Shown here: in pieces, positions 53,101-61,751 of the stretch
How the letters are laid out: each line of letters starts with the position of its first letter
Position numbering within the stretch: position 1 is the stretch's first letter
From: JANYHF01 sp963732765
GTDB lineage: Bacteria; Pseudomonadota; Alphaproteobacteria; Rhizobiales; Hyphomicrobiaceae
Assembly (NCBI GenBank): GCA_963732765.1
Contig: CAVTAS010000003.1
Coordinates: forward strand, 1-64,000
DNA length: 64,000 nucleotides
Direction of reading: 5' to 3'
Notes under the pieces: generated by a model
The model's input: only the letters and a program-made list of their open reading frames with translations
The model's database searches: none
Told to the model about the DNA's origin: nothing
Program-made: the position numbers and the translations under genes

Positions 53101-54105
53101 GTGGCGACCGCGATGTTGATGGGCCTCATCGTGCCGTCGCCCGGCGCACTGGCTGAGGAGGCCAAGCCCATCGAGTTGCAGCTCCCCATCGCGTGCACGC
53201 CGGGGAAGGATTGCTTTGTGCAGAACTATCCCGATACCGATACGGCTAAGGCCGCGGCACGCGATTTCGTCTGCAGCCAGGCCACCTACGACGGCCACGA
53301 TGGCACCGATATCCGAGTACTCTCCGTCAGGGCAGCTGAGGGCGTTAAGGTTCTCGCGGCCGCCGCAGGCAAGATACGCGGCATGCGCGACGGCGAACCG
53401 GACCACCTAATGCGGTCACAGGCCGACAAGGCCGCCGTGAAGGGACGCGAGTGCGGCAATGGCGTCGCGATTGTCCACGACGGCGGTTGGGAGACCCAGT
53501 ATTGCCATCTGCGCCGGGGTAGCCTGCGAGTGCGTTCGGGCCAGCAAGTGGCGGCAGGAACGGAACTCGGCGAGGTCGGCCAATCTGGAGAGACCCAATT
53601 TGCCCATGTCCACATCACAGTGAGACACAACGGCAAGGCGATCGATCCTTTCACAAGCTTGCCGCTAGGCCAACAACCGGCGACCTGTCCGGCAGCGGGC
53701 GGAAGCGCCCTGTGGGCTCCCGACGTCACGACCGCTTTGGGGGCTCCGGAAACAGTCGTTCTGGAGACGGGCTTTTCCGACATAGCCCCGAACTCCGATG
53801 AGCTGGAGCTTGGTCGGGCCAACGGTGCAGCACTCGGCCTTGGTTCGGATGCCGTGATATTTTTCGCCAGGATTATGCATCTAAGGGCCGGTGACCGCGT
53901 GCGTATGCGCATCGTCTTCCCATCTGGCCCGCCGCTTGATCAGACCTCGGAACCCAGCGCCCGCGACCGAGCCATTCAGATCTTTGCCGCCGCCCGCAAG
54001 CGTACCAGCGCCAGCTGGGCCAGCGGCCGGTACCAAGGCACCGTCGAGATCTTGCGTGCCAGCGCAAGCGTCGCCAAAGTTGAAGCGGTCGCTGACTTGA
54101 AATGA
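53101..54105 (+). CDS. M23-family metallopeptidase-like secreted protein
   Basis: About 334 residues, with the start uncertain: GTG 53101 follows aagggtgtc, ATG 53113 is shorter, and TTG 53071 would give a better positively charged signal peptide. A hydrophobic leader ending 'IVPSPGALAEE' indicates export. The LytM fold is seen in 'CSQATYDGHDGTDIRVLSV' (H and D zinc ligands), 'NGVAIVHDGGWETQYCHLRR' and 'SGETQFAHVHITVRHNGKAI' (HxH). It would cut or bind peptidoglycan peptides. The last 150 residues form an extra beta-rich region of unknown role. The gene ends 11 bases from the pckA stop. Confidence 0.82.
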   Translation: MATAMLMGLIVPSPGALAEEAKPIELQLPIACTPGKDCFVQNYPDTDTAKAAARDFVCSQATYDGHDGTDIRVLSVRAAEGVKVLAAAAGKIRGMRDGEPDHLMRSQADKAAVKGRECGNGVAIVHDGGWETQYCHLRRGSLRVRSGQQVAAGTELGEVGQSGETQFAHVHITVRHNGKAIDPFTSLPLGQQPATCPAAGGSALWAPDVTTALGAPETVVLETGFSDIAPNSDELELGRANGAALGLGSDAVIFFARIMHLRAGDRVRMRIVFPSGPPLDQTSEPSARDRAIQIFAAARKRTSASWASGRYQGTVEILRASASVAKVEAVADLK

Positions 54106-54116
54106 AGCTCGGCAGC

Positions 54117-55700
54117 TTACGCCGCCATCGATTCCTTCGGTGCGGCGGCGCGCACCTCGTCGTCCACCCGATCCTCGAAGCGGGCGAAGTTGCGCTTGAA
54201 CAGGCCAACCAGCCGGTTCGCTTCGGCGTCATAGGCCTTGGCGTCAAGCCAGGTGTCGCGGGGCGTCAGTAGACGCGGTTCGACGCCCTCCACGGCATAG
54301 GGCACCTCAAAGCCGAAGATCGGGTCACGTCGCATCGGTGCCTTCGTGAGCGCCCCCCAAAGAACGGCATCAAGCAGCTTGCGCGTGGCGCCAAGCGGCA
54401 TCCGGCGCCCGCCCTCGCCCACCCGACCACCGGTCCAGCCGGTGTTAACCAGCCAGCACGCAACCTTGTGTTCGGCGATCATGCTGCGCAGCATGTTGCC
54501 ATACACGCTCGGATGCCGGGGCATGAAAGGCGACCCGAAACAGGCCGAAAAGGTCTCCTTGGGCTCGGTGACGCCTTTCTCCGTGCCGGCCACCTTAGCT
54601 GTGTAGCCGGAGAGGAAATGATACATCGCCTCGCTGGGCGTCAACCGGGCTAGCGGTGGCAAAACGCCAAAAGCATCAGCCGTCAGCATCACGATGTTGC
54701 GCGGATGTCCCGTCGTTCCCGATAGCTTGGCATTGGAGATGTAGGAGATCGGATAGGCGCCACGGGCGTTCTCCGCCAAGGAAGCGTCGCTGAAATCGGG
54801 CCGACGGGTCTGGGCATCCAGAACCACGTTTTCCAGCACCGAGCCGAAACGGTTTACCGCCGAGAAGATCGCTGGCTCCGCCTCGGGCGACAGGCGGATG
54901 GTCTTGGCGTAGCAACCACCTTCGAAGTTGAAGACGCCGCTGGCCGACCAGCCATGTTCGTCGTCGCCGATCAGAGCGCGCTTGGGGTCGGCCGAGAGCG
55001 TTGTCTTGCCCGTGCCCGAAAGGCCGAAGAACACGGCTGCATCGCCCGCCGGCCCCTCGTTGACCGAGCAGTGCATCGGCATCACGCCGCGCTCGGGCAG
55101 CAGGTAGTTGAGGTAGCTGAATACCGATTTCTTGATCTCGCCGGCGTAGGACGTGCCGCCGATCAACACCAGCGCGTTAGCCAGATCGCAGGCAATCACC
55201 GTCTCGGAGCGCACGCCATGGCGCGCCGGATCGGCCCGGAAGTTGGGCAGATCGACGATCGTCATGTCGGGCTGGAAATCCGCCAACTCGGCGGCCGGCG
55301 GCCGGATAAGCAGGTTTCGGATGAAGAGCGCGTGCCAAGCGTATTCGCAATAGACGCGAACTTTCAGGCGGTGCGACGGGTCGGCGCCGGCATAGAGGTC
55401 CTCGACAAACACCGGCCGTTCCACCGGCAGCGCCAAAATATGCCTCTTGAAGTCCGCCAGAAGCTCCGCAAAGCGGTCTGGCCGCATCGCTTTCGAGTTG
55501 TCCCACCACACCGAGTGTTCCGTGACGGCATCACGCACCACGAACTTGTCGGCAGCGGACCGGCCCGTATGCTGGCCAGTCTCGACGACCAGGGCGCCGG
55601 TAGCTGTCAGCTTGCCACCACCGCGCCTGAGCACGTGTTCGTAGAGTTCCGCAGGACCGGCATTGCGCACCTGGCGCGTGGGGTCGGCGAGTAGTGTCAT
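54117..55700 (-). CDS. pckA: Phosphoenolpyruvate carboxykinase (ATP)
   Basis: A 527-residue gluconeogenic enzyme making PEP from oxaloacetate. The substrate motif is 'TGRSAADKFVVRD'; kinase P-loop 'VFFGLSGTGKTTLSADPKRA'; metal-binding 'IGDDEHGWSASGVFNFEGGC'; and 'TGWTGGRVGEGGRRMPLGAT' near the C-terminus. All are standard for ATP-type PckA. It is divergent from chvI, the common arrangement in Hyphomicrobiales, where ChvI is known to control pckA in some species. Confidence 0.96.
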   Translation of the reverse strand: MTLLADPTRQVRNAGPAELYEHVLRRGGGKLTATGALVVETGQHTGRSAADKFVVRDAVTEHSVWWDNSKAMRPDRFAELLADFKRHILALPVERPVFVEDLYAGADPSHRLKVRVYCEYAWHALFIRNLLIRPPAAELADFQPDMTIVDLPNFRADPARHGVRSETVIACDLANALVLIGGTSYAGEIKKSVFSYLNYLLPERGVMPMHCSVNEGPAGDAAVFFGLSGTGKTTLSADPKRALIGDDEHGWSASGVFNFEGGCYAKTIRLSPEAEPAIFSAVNRFGSVLENVVLDAQTRRPDFSDASLAENARGAYPISYISNAKLSGTTGHPRNIVMLTADAFGVLPPLARLTPSEAMYHFLSGYTAKVAGTEKGVTEPKETFSACFGSPFMPRHPSVYGNMLRSMIAEHKVACWLVNTGWTGGRVGEGGRRMPLGATRKLLDAVLWGALTKAPMRRDPIFGFEVPYAVEGVEPRLLTPRDTWLDAKAYDAEANRLVGLFKRNFARFEDRVDDEVRAAAPKESMAA

Positions 55701-56036
55701 CGTCGTCAGCCTCCAAAGAGAACCACGAACTGGAAATAACTCGCCTTAGTAGCTTAGCACATCGGCAGGCCTCGCGGTTCGAGACTTTTAGCGGGAATAA
55801 GCATGCTCTGGGCGGCCCTTGCCACCCATCCAAAGCGCTTTGGTGCTCTGGCTGCGGCACCCAGGTGTTGTGGGCGGGTCCAAGATATTTTCTTCCGAAG
55901 TTGCCTCCGCGCCACAATTGGGTATCATCCGCGCAATCTGTGCAGGCCGGGTCCAATGCGGCGGCGCCTCAATTCATCCCACTTGCAGCCGTATTGGCCA
56001 GCTTAGGGACAACGACAGGGAGGCCATACGGCCATC
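55701..56036. promoter_or_regulatory. Divergent pckA-chvI intergenic region
   Basis: These 336 bases separate two 5' ends and must hold both promoters. No open frame is convincing. I see no perfect dyad or terminator. The chvI start is preceded by agggagg at 56017-56023, rather far (13 bases) from the ATG. Confidence 0.45.
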
Positions 56037-56744
56037 ATGCGCGCCAACAGCACCATCGCTCTCGTCGACGACGATCGCAACATCCTCAACTCTCTGCGCA
56101 TGGCGCTGGAAGCGGAGGGCTACAAGATCCGTACCTATAACGACGGTGCGGCAGCCCTGGAGGCCTTGACCGAGGCTGCTGCCGACCTTGGCATCTTCGA
56201 TATCAAGATGCCCAAGATGGACGGCATGGAACTGCTGCGCCGCCTGCGCCAGATCAGCGATATGCCGGTAATCTTCCTTACCTCGAAGGATGAGGAAATC
56301 GACGAACTGTTCGGCCTGAAGATGGGCGCCGACGACTATATCGCCAAGCCGTTCTCGCAGCGGCTGCTGGTGGAGCGTGTGAAGGCCATCCTGCGCCGCT
56401 CGGGCGTCAAGGACACGGCGGTAACGCCAGCCCAGCAGGCCGCCATCCTGGAGCGCGGCCAGCTCAAGATGGACCCTGAGCGACATACTTGCCATTGGGA
56501 TTCCAAGCCTGTGACCCTCACAGTCACTGAGTTCCTCATTCTGCAGGCGCTCGCACTTCGTCCCGGGGTCGTAAAAAGCCGCGACGCTTTGATGGATGCG
56601 GCCTATGACGACCAAGTCTATGTGGACGATCGCACCATCGACAGCCACATCAAGCGGCTGCGCAAGAAGTTCAAGGAAGTCGACGATAATTTCGATGTGA
56701 TCGAGACCTTGTATGGCGTCGGCTATCGCTTCAAGGAGGCTTGA
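56037..56744 (+). CDS. chvI: Response regulator ChvI (OmpR family)
   Basis: A 235-residue two-component regulator. The receiver domain has the acidic pocket D11-D12-D13 ('IALVDDDRNILNSLRMALEA'), phospho-acceptor D55 ('LGIFDIKMPKMDG'), and the conserved Thr/Lys ('VIFLTSKDEE', 'ADDYIAKPFSQRLLVERVKA'). The winged helix ends 'DRTIDSHIKRLRKKFKEVDD' and 'IETLYGVGYRF'. The N-terminus and the placement between pckA and chvG identify ChvI. It controls envelope, acid and exopolysaccharide genes in relatives. It overlaps the possible TTG start of chvG. Confidence 0.95.
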   Translation: MRANSTIALVDDDRNILNSLRMALEAEGYKIRTYNDGAAALEALTEAAADLGIFDIKMPKMDGMELLRRLRQISDMPVIFLTSKDEEIDELFGLKMGADDYIAKPFSQRLLVERVKAILRRSGVKDTAVTPAQQAAILERGQLKMDPERHTCHWDSKPVTLTVTEFLILQALALRPGVVKSRDALMDAAYDDQVYVDDRTIDSHIKRLRKKFKEVDDNFDVIETLYGVGYRFKEA

Positions 56745-56770
56745 GTTCGGGACAGTCCGGGGGGACGAAA

Positions 56771-58687
56771 ATGTTCGATCGCCAGACTTTTGTGCGACCA
56801 TTGACGGCCATTGGAGCTGAATGGATGCCCGACGCGGCAGTACGTTCCTGGCAGGCAGCGCGCGCTTGGGCCGAGCCCCTGGGCGAGCAGCTCAAAGCGG
56901 CGGCCGGACGCATCGGAGCGCTGATCGAGCCGGTGCTGGAATGGCTCGCCCGGCAGCGCTGGCTGGGCGCCAATATCCCCTCGGTGGTCGGCAAGATCCT
57001 GGCGCTGAACCTGCTCGGGTTGCTGCTACTGACGCTGGCGATACTCTTCTTCAGCCCCGTACAGGCCTCGCTGGTCCAGGCCAAGCTCGAGAGCATGATG
57101 GCGGAGTCCGACACGCTGGCGAGTGCGATTTCGGCCCTGGCGACGCGTGAATCCGACCGGCTTGTGATTTCCCCCGAACTGCTGGAACCGTCCAACAATG
57201 CCGAGCTGCGACGGGCGCTGCCGGAGCGGGCGCTGCAATTCCCGATCCGCCCCGAGAAAGTTGGGCAGCTAACGCGCCAGCTGATTGGCCCCTCGGCAAT
57301 GCGGGTACGCCTGTTCCGCATCGACGGCACCTTCATGTATGACAGCCGCGAACTCGCAGACGCGCCAGCTGTCGATCCTGCTTCTACCAGCGTTATCAAG
57401 AGCTTCTGGACCCGCCTCAGCGACTGGCTGGATGGCACCGATCTGCCGGTCTATCGCGATGTCGGGCGCGGTAACTTCAATTCCTACCCGGCCGTTGCCG
57501 AAGTTCTGAAAACCGGCAAGCCGGCCGCTATGCTGCTGATGAACGATCTCGGCAAGCGCACGGTGACCATTGTCACGCCGGTCAAACGCCGGGAAATCCT
57601 GGGCACGCTAGTGCTGTCCACCCGCGACGGCGAGATCGACAAGCTGGTTTGGACCGAGCGTCGCACCGTACTCTGGCTGGGCGGGCTAGGGCTGATTGTG
57701 ATGGCGGTTACCTCGCTGCTTCTGGCCGGCACAATAGCTCGGCCGCTGCACCAGTTGGCCGAGGCCGCGGACCGTGTTCAGGGCAATTTGAAGCGCCGGC
57801 AGGATCTGCCCGATTTCACCTACCGGCGCGATGAGATTGCGCATCTGTCATCGACCTTGCGGGCCATGACGGATGCCCTCTACCGGCGCGTGGAAGCCAG
57901 CGAGCGGTTCGCCGCCGATGTCGCTCACGAGCTGAAAAACCCTTTAACATCAGTACGTTCTGCAGCAGAGACGCTGGCGCGTGTGAAGACCGACAGCGAC
58001 CGCAAGATCCTCACCGACACCATCCAGAACGACGTGAAACGGCTCACGCGGTTAATTGACGATATCTCCAAGGCGACCCGCGCCGATGCCGAGATGGCGC
58101 TGAACGAAGCGGCCCCCGTGAACCTTGCTCATCTGCTCTCGACGCTGGCTGAGATGTTCAACTCGGTGCATGTGACGGACGGCCAGAAGGTGGTGCTGGA
58201 ACTGGCCGACAGTCCGCTCCCGCCGGCGCTCGCCTATGCCATCGACGGGCATGACAGCCGGCTCGGGCAGGTGTTCAAAAACCTGCTCGACAACGCGCTC
58301 TCGTTCTCGCCGTCGCCGGGCACCGTGTGGCTGCGCATGAGCCGGGATGAGCACGCCATCTCCATTGCCGTCGAGGACGAGGGACCGGGCATTCCGTCGG
58401 GCAAGTTCGAGAAGATTTTCGACCGCTTTTATACCGACCGGCCGGTGGGCGCATTTGGCAACAATTCGGGCCTGGGCCTCAGCATCTGCCAGGAAATCGT
58501 GTTGGCGCACCAGGGCAAGATAAGGGCGGAAAACCGTATCGAAAACACTGTGCAGCGGGCCGGACCCTCGGATCTTGGCGTGGTCGAAACTCGCATTGCC
58601 GGCGCGCGTTTCGTCATCCAGCTGCCAGCCTTGCACCCCCAGCCGCAACAGCGTCCGGCGCTGCAGAAGTCCGTTGCCCGCCGCTGA
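56771..58687 (+). CDS. chvG: Sensor histidine kinase ChvG
   Basis: A 638-residue inner-membrane kinase from ATG 56771, which follows ggggggacgaaa; a TTG at 56741 overlapping the chvI stop is possible. After an unusually long cytoplasmic N-terminus comes helix 1 ('ILALNLLGLLLLTLAILFF'), a periplasmic stimulus domain with 'FRIDGTFMYDSRELAD', helix 2 ('LGGLGLIVMAVTSLLLAGTI'), HAMP, the H-box 'FAADVAHELKNPLTSVRSAA', N-box 'LLDNALSFSPSPGTVWLRMS' and G-boxes 'VEDEGPGIPSGKFEKIFDRF' and 'NSGLGLSICQEIV'. It phosphorylates ChvI in response to envelope or acid stress. Confidence 0.95.
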   Translation: MFDRQTFVRPLTAIGAEWMPDAAVRSWQAARAWAEPLGEQLKAAAGRIGALIEPVLEWLARQRWLGANIPSVVGKILALNLLGLLLLTLAILFFSPVQASLVQAKLESMMAESDTLASAISALATRESDRLVISPELLEPSNNAELRRALPERALQFPIRPEKVGQLTRQLIGPSAMRVRLFRIDGTFMYDSRELADAPAVDPASTSVIKSFWTRLSDWLDGTDLPVYRDVGRGNFNSYPAVAEVLKTGKPAAMLLMNDLGKRTVTIVTPVKRREILGTLVLSTRDGEIDKLVWTERRTVLWLGGLGLIVMAVTSLLLAGTIARPLHQLAEAADRVQGNLKRRQDLPDFTYRRDEIAHLSSTLRAMTDALYRRVEASERFAADVAHELKNPLTSVRSAAETLARVKTDSDRKILTDTIQNDVKRLTRLIDDISKATRADAEMALNEAAPVNLAHLLSTLAEMFNSVHVTDGQKVVLELADSPLPPALAYAIDGHDSRLGQVFKNLLDNALSFSPSPGTVWLRMSRDEHAISIAVEDEGPGIPSGKFEKIFDRFYTDRPVGAFGNNSGLGLSICQEIVLAHQGKIRAENRIENTVQRAGPSDLGVVETRIAGARFVIQLPALHPQPQQRPALQKSVARR

Positions 58688-59102
58688 AAACATCCACGCC
58701 ACGCTGGTCGCCAACGGGGGCGAGGGCGTGCTCTTGTGCGGGGGGCCGGGCGCGGGCAAATCGGACTTGGCGCTGCGTTTGCTGAGCCGGGACTGGCAAC
58801 TCGTGGCCGACGATCGGGTGCTGATTTCGCGGCTTGGCGAGACCGTTTCGGGCACCGCTCCCGCCGCTATCGCCGGCCTCCTGGAAGTGCGCGGGGTCGG
58901 CATCGTTTCGGTCCCGTTTCTGCCCTCCGCGGGGGTCCGGCTGGTGGTGGATTTGGTCGCGCGGCGCGAGGTTGAGCGCCTTCCCGAGCCCGGTTTGCGC
59001 GATCTGCTCGGTATCAGCATATGCACCTTCAAGTTGCATCCCTTCGAAGCCTCCGCTCCCGATAAACTCGAGTTGCTGCTGCGCCGGGTCATTTCCGCGT
59101 GA
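58674..59102 (+). CDS. hprK: HPr kinase/phosphorylase, short alphaproteobacterial form
   Basis: A 142-residue protein with only the C-terminal kinase domain. TTG 58674, overlapping the chvG end by 14 bases, gives the usual start before 'NIHATLVANGGEGVLLCGG'. P-loop G23-G-P-G-A-G-K-S30, then 'QLVADDRVLISRLG' and the HprK signature 'LLEVRGVGIVSVPFLPSAGV'. It phosphorylates HPr in the regulatory nitrogen/carbon PTS. The usual downstream partners (rapZ, EIIA, HPr, ahcY) are absent here; trxB follows instead. Confidence 0.88.
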   Translation: MPAAENIHATLVANGGEGVLLCGGPGAGKSDLALRLLSRDWQLVADDRVLISRLGETVSGTAPAAIAGLLEVRGVGIVSVPFLPSAGVRLVVDLVARREVERLPEPGLRDLLGISICTFKLHPFEASAPDKLELLLRRVISA

Positions 59103-59133
59103 CCGGCCTGGTTTTTCCCCCAATCCGCACAAC

Positions 59134-59169
59134 CTATGCATTGACTGCATAGCTTGCTCTGCCTAGATT
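59134..59169 (+). promoter_or_regulatory. trxB promoter with overlapping LysR-type dyad
   Basis: TTGACT (59141-59146) and TAGATT (59164-59169) are spaced by 17 bases, a good sigma-70 promoter 33 bases before the trxB ATG. The perfect dyad ctatgca-ttgac-tgcatag (59134-59152) overlaps the -35 and contains T-N11-A (59137 and 59149), the LysR-box form. A LysR gene follows trxB. Confidence 0.7.
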
Positions 59170-59201
59170 TGCCTCAACAACGACATGAGACGGAGAGCCA
59201 T

Positions 59202-60167
59202 ATGGGCCAGCACGTGCACACCAAACTGGCCATTATCGGCTCGGGACCGGCCGCCTACACCGCCGCCATCTACGCCGCGCGCGCCATGCTGGAACCGATC
59301 CTGATCCAGGGCCTGCAGCCCGGCGGCCAGCTCACCATCACCACCGATGTCGAGAACTATCCCGGTTTCGCCGAGACCATCCAGGGCCCCTGGCTGATGG
59401 AGCAAATGCAGGCCCAGGCCGAGCACGTTGGCACACGGATCATCTCCGATACCGTGGTCGACGTCAGCTTCGACCGCCGCCCCTTCCACATGACCGGCGA
59501 CACCGGCGACAGCTACTCCGCCGACGCCCTGATTGTCGCCACAGGCGCCCAGGCGCGCTGGCTTGGGCTCCCCTCCGAGGACACCTTCAAAGGCCACGGC
59601 GTCTCGGCTTGCGCCACCTGCGACGGCTTTTTCTTCCGCAACAAGCAGGTCGTCGTCATGGGCGGCGGCAACACTGCGGTGGAAGAAGCGCTCTTCCTGA
59701 CCAACTTCGCGAGCTCGGTCACGGTCGTGCACCGCCGGGACTCGTTCAAGGCCGAAAAGATTCTGCAGGACCGCCTGTTCAAGCACCCGAAAATCAAGGT
59801 CGTCTGGGACAGCGTGCTGGACGAAGTGGTGGGCACGTCCGATCCCGTTATGGTCACCGGCGCACGTCTGAAAAACGTCAAAACCGGCAAGTTCACCACG
59901 CTGCCCGCCGACGGCATTTTCATCGCCATCGGCCATGCGCCGGCGACGGAGCTGTTCAAGGGCAAGCTGGCGCTGAAGCCAAACGGATACATCCAGGTCA
60001 AGCCCGGAACGGTCGAAACCAGCGTGCCGGGCGTGTTTGCGGCCGGCGATGTGGCCGATGAGGTGTACCGCCAAGCGGTCACGGCAGCAGGCATGGGATG
60101 CATGGCTGCGCTCGACGCCGAGCGCTATCTCGCCCACGCCCACACCTCGGCGATGGCAGCCGAATGA
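59202..60167 (+). CDS. trxB: Thioredoxin-disulfide reductase
   Basis: A 321-residue flavoenzyme reducing thioredoxin with NADPH. FAD site 'KLAIIGSGPAAYTAAIYAAR'; redox centre C137-A-T-C140 in 'GVSACATCDGFFFRNKQVVV'; NADPH site 'VMGGGNTAVEEALFL' and 'VHRRDSFKAEK'; and the C-terminal FAD motif 'GVFAAGDVADEVYRQAVTAA'. ATG 59202 follows cggagagccat. Its neighbour is a LysR regulator, as in rhizobia where LsrB lies after trxB. Confidence 0.96.
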   Translation: MGQHVHTKLAIIGSGPAAYTAAIYAARAMLEPILIQGLQPGGQLTITTDVENYPGFAETIQGPWLMEQMQAQAEHVGTRIISDTVVDVSFDRRPFHMTGDTGDSYSADALIVATGAQARWLGLPSEDTFKGHGVSACATCDGFFFRNKQVVVMGGGNTAVEEALFLTNFASSVTVVHRRDSFKAEKILQDRLFKHPKIKVVWDSVLDEVVGTSDPVMVTGARLKNVKTGKFTTLPADGIFIAIGHAPATELFKGKLALKPNGYIQVKPGTVETSVPGVFAAGDVADEVYRQAVTAAGMGCMAALDAERYLAHAHTSAMAAE

Positions 60168-60245
60168 AATGAACATCGTTCAGGGGCCGCATAAGCAGTG
60201 CGCGGTAACGGCTGGGCACGCGTCACAGATCGGACCAGCAATCTT

Positions 60246-60322
60246 TGAGAATAACTAGAAAACATCGAGAAATAGCGAGAGAAAACAAGATATTCCGAGA
60301 GTTTTTCGAGTAATATTCGAGA
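60246..60322. promoter_or_regulatory. Ten-base phased CGAGA array before the LysR gene
   Basis: In an AT-rich stretch, GAGA/CGAGA/CAAGA-type units end at 60250, 60270, 60280, 60290 and 60300, with a related ctaga at 60255-60259, then CGAG at 60307-60310 and CGAGA at 60318-60322. The first units repeat at exactly 10 bases and the last two at about 11. The composition differs strongly from neighbouring sequence. Such helical phasing suits a protein array or bent DNA; regulation of the LysR gene is a guess from position. Confidence 0.6.
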
Positions 60323-60393
60323 AAATAGATGAGAATCGATGATTGACCTGAGTTACGCGCAATAACGTGGCCCCCACCAGAGTAGCGTCCCCC

Positions 60394-61314
60394 ATGCGTG
60401 ACACCTCCAGCACCCGCTTTGCCCTCGACTGGGACAAGCTACGTATTTTTCACGCTGCTGCCGAAGCCGGCAGTTTTACCCATGCCGGCGACAGCCTGGA
60501 CATGAGCCAGTCGGCGGTGAGCCGGCAGGTGAGCGCGCTCGAACGCGATCTGAAAGTGTCCCTGTTCCATCGCCACGCCCGCGGCCTCGTCCTCACCGAA
60601 CAGGGTGAACTGTTGTTCCGCACCGCGCACGATGTGTTCGCCAAACTGCAGAAGGCGGCGAGCCTGATCTCGGACGCCAACGCCAAACCCTCTGGCGATC
60701 TGCGCGTCACCACCGCGGTCGGCCTCGGCTCGGCTTGGCTGACGCCGCGCCTCAGCGAATTCATCGACCTCTACCCCGAGATCCGTCTGCAGTTCGTGCT
60801 CACCGACGACGAGCTTGACCTGCCAATGCGCCAGGCCGATGTCGCCATCTGGTTCCGTGAGCCGAGCCAGAGCGACCTGATCCGTAGACCCCTCTTCACC
60901 GTCCACTACCAGGCCTTCGCCTCGCCCGACTACATCAAGCGCCACGGCGAGCCGATGACGCTGGAGGATCTGGATAAACACCGCATTCTGATCTTCGGTG
61001 GACCGAATATCGACCATTCGCGCGAGATCAACTACCTCGAGACGGCCGGCCGCAACAGCCGCGAGCCCCGCCCCGGCGCGCTGGTGGTCAACAACGTCTA
61101 CGGATTGAAACTCGCCGCCCAGCACGGCGTCGGCATCGCCATGCTGCCGGACTACCTGGCCTCCGGCGACGGCACGTTGGTGCGTGTGCTGAAGGATGTC
61201 GAGCTGCCGGAAAGCCAGACCTATTTCGTCTATCCAGAAGAACTGAAGAACTCCAAGCGCGTGCACGTGTTCCGCGATTTCCTGGTGGCCAAGGCACGGC
61301 AGTGGAAGGCGTGA
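60394..61314 (+). CDS. LysR-family regulator, LsrB/VtlR-like
   Basis: About 306 residues from ATG 60394 (GTG 60367 would add nine). The HTH is 'DWDKLRIFHAAAEAGSFTHA' followed by 'DMSQSAVSRQVSALERDLKV'. The effector domain includes 'SGDLRVTTAVGLGSAWLTPR' and 'LVVNNVYGLKLAAQHGVGIA'. The sequence start and the position directly after trxB match LsrB of Sinorhizobium and VtlR of Brucella, which control redox, envelope or sRNA genes. The upstream 200 bases hold the phased CGAGA array. I do not assign a symbol because orthology needs a tree. Confidence 0.88.
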   Translation: MRDTSSTRFALDWDKLRIFHAAAEAGSFTHAGDSLDMSQSAVSRQVSALERDLKVSLFHRHARGLVLTEQGELLFRTAHDVFAKLQKAASLISDANAKPSGDLRVTTAVGLGSAWLTPRLSEFIDLYPEIRLQFVLTDDELDLPMRQADVAIWFREPSQSDLIRRPLFTVHYQAFASPDYIKRHGEPMTLEDLDKHRILIFGGPNIDHSREINYLETAGRNSREPRPGALVVNNVYGLKLAAQHGVGIAMLPDYLASGDGTLVRVLKDVELPESQTYFVYPEELKNSKRVHVFRDFLVAKARQWKA

Positions 61315-61751
61315 TGCCGGCAAACGAAGCGACTGATGCCGTCGATTGAAAATCTCAACCTGTTCTGTCGAGACCAATTCGCACACGCTTCCCGGAATTC
61401 GGCGCGCCTTTTTCTTGCGCGTCAAATGTCCGGGACCCTTACCTGGCGCATGAGGTTGAACGCCCAACCCAGCGACCTGTTCCCACGGTAGCGGCACCAT
61501 TTGTTCTGGAGCCGCAGCCTGTCAAGATCCCGGATATTTGTCGCGCAAAGTGGCGCGCCAAATTCCGCGAACCGGGCAGAAACCTTCGCACGACGGTATG
61601 ACCTGTGTGCTAACTCGGCCTTCCGCCTGGACATCCCCCACCTCAGCCCTCCCCCATCGAAAGGGCTGCGCCTCCGCAGGGAGGTACGGTCCTTTGCACT
61701 TGAACAAGTCGGCGGCCAGAGATCCTTCGGAGCGAACGACAGAGCTGGGCG
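61315..61751. other. Intergenic stretch between convergent genes, no gene supported
   Basis: These 437 bases lie between the LysR stop and the enolase-family stop. Open frames here have no recognisable motif. A small hairpin cagccct/agggctg is near 61645-61670 and a cctccgcagggagg dyad follows. No T-run terminator was clear. Confidence 0.5.

Noticed and set aside
60168..60240. Terminator after trxB
   Set aside because: No GC-rich stem followed by a T-run was found in this stretch.
61422..61634. 70-codon minus-strand open frame in the LysR-dehydratase gap
   Set aside because: Arg-rich composition typical of antisense noise in GC-rich DNA; no family resemblance.
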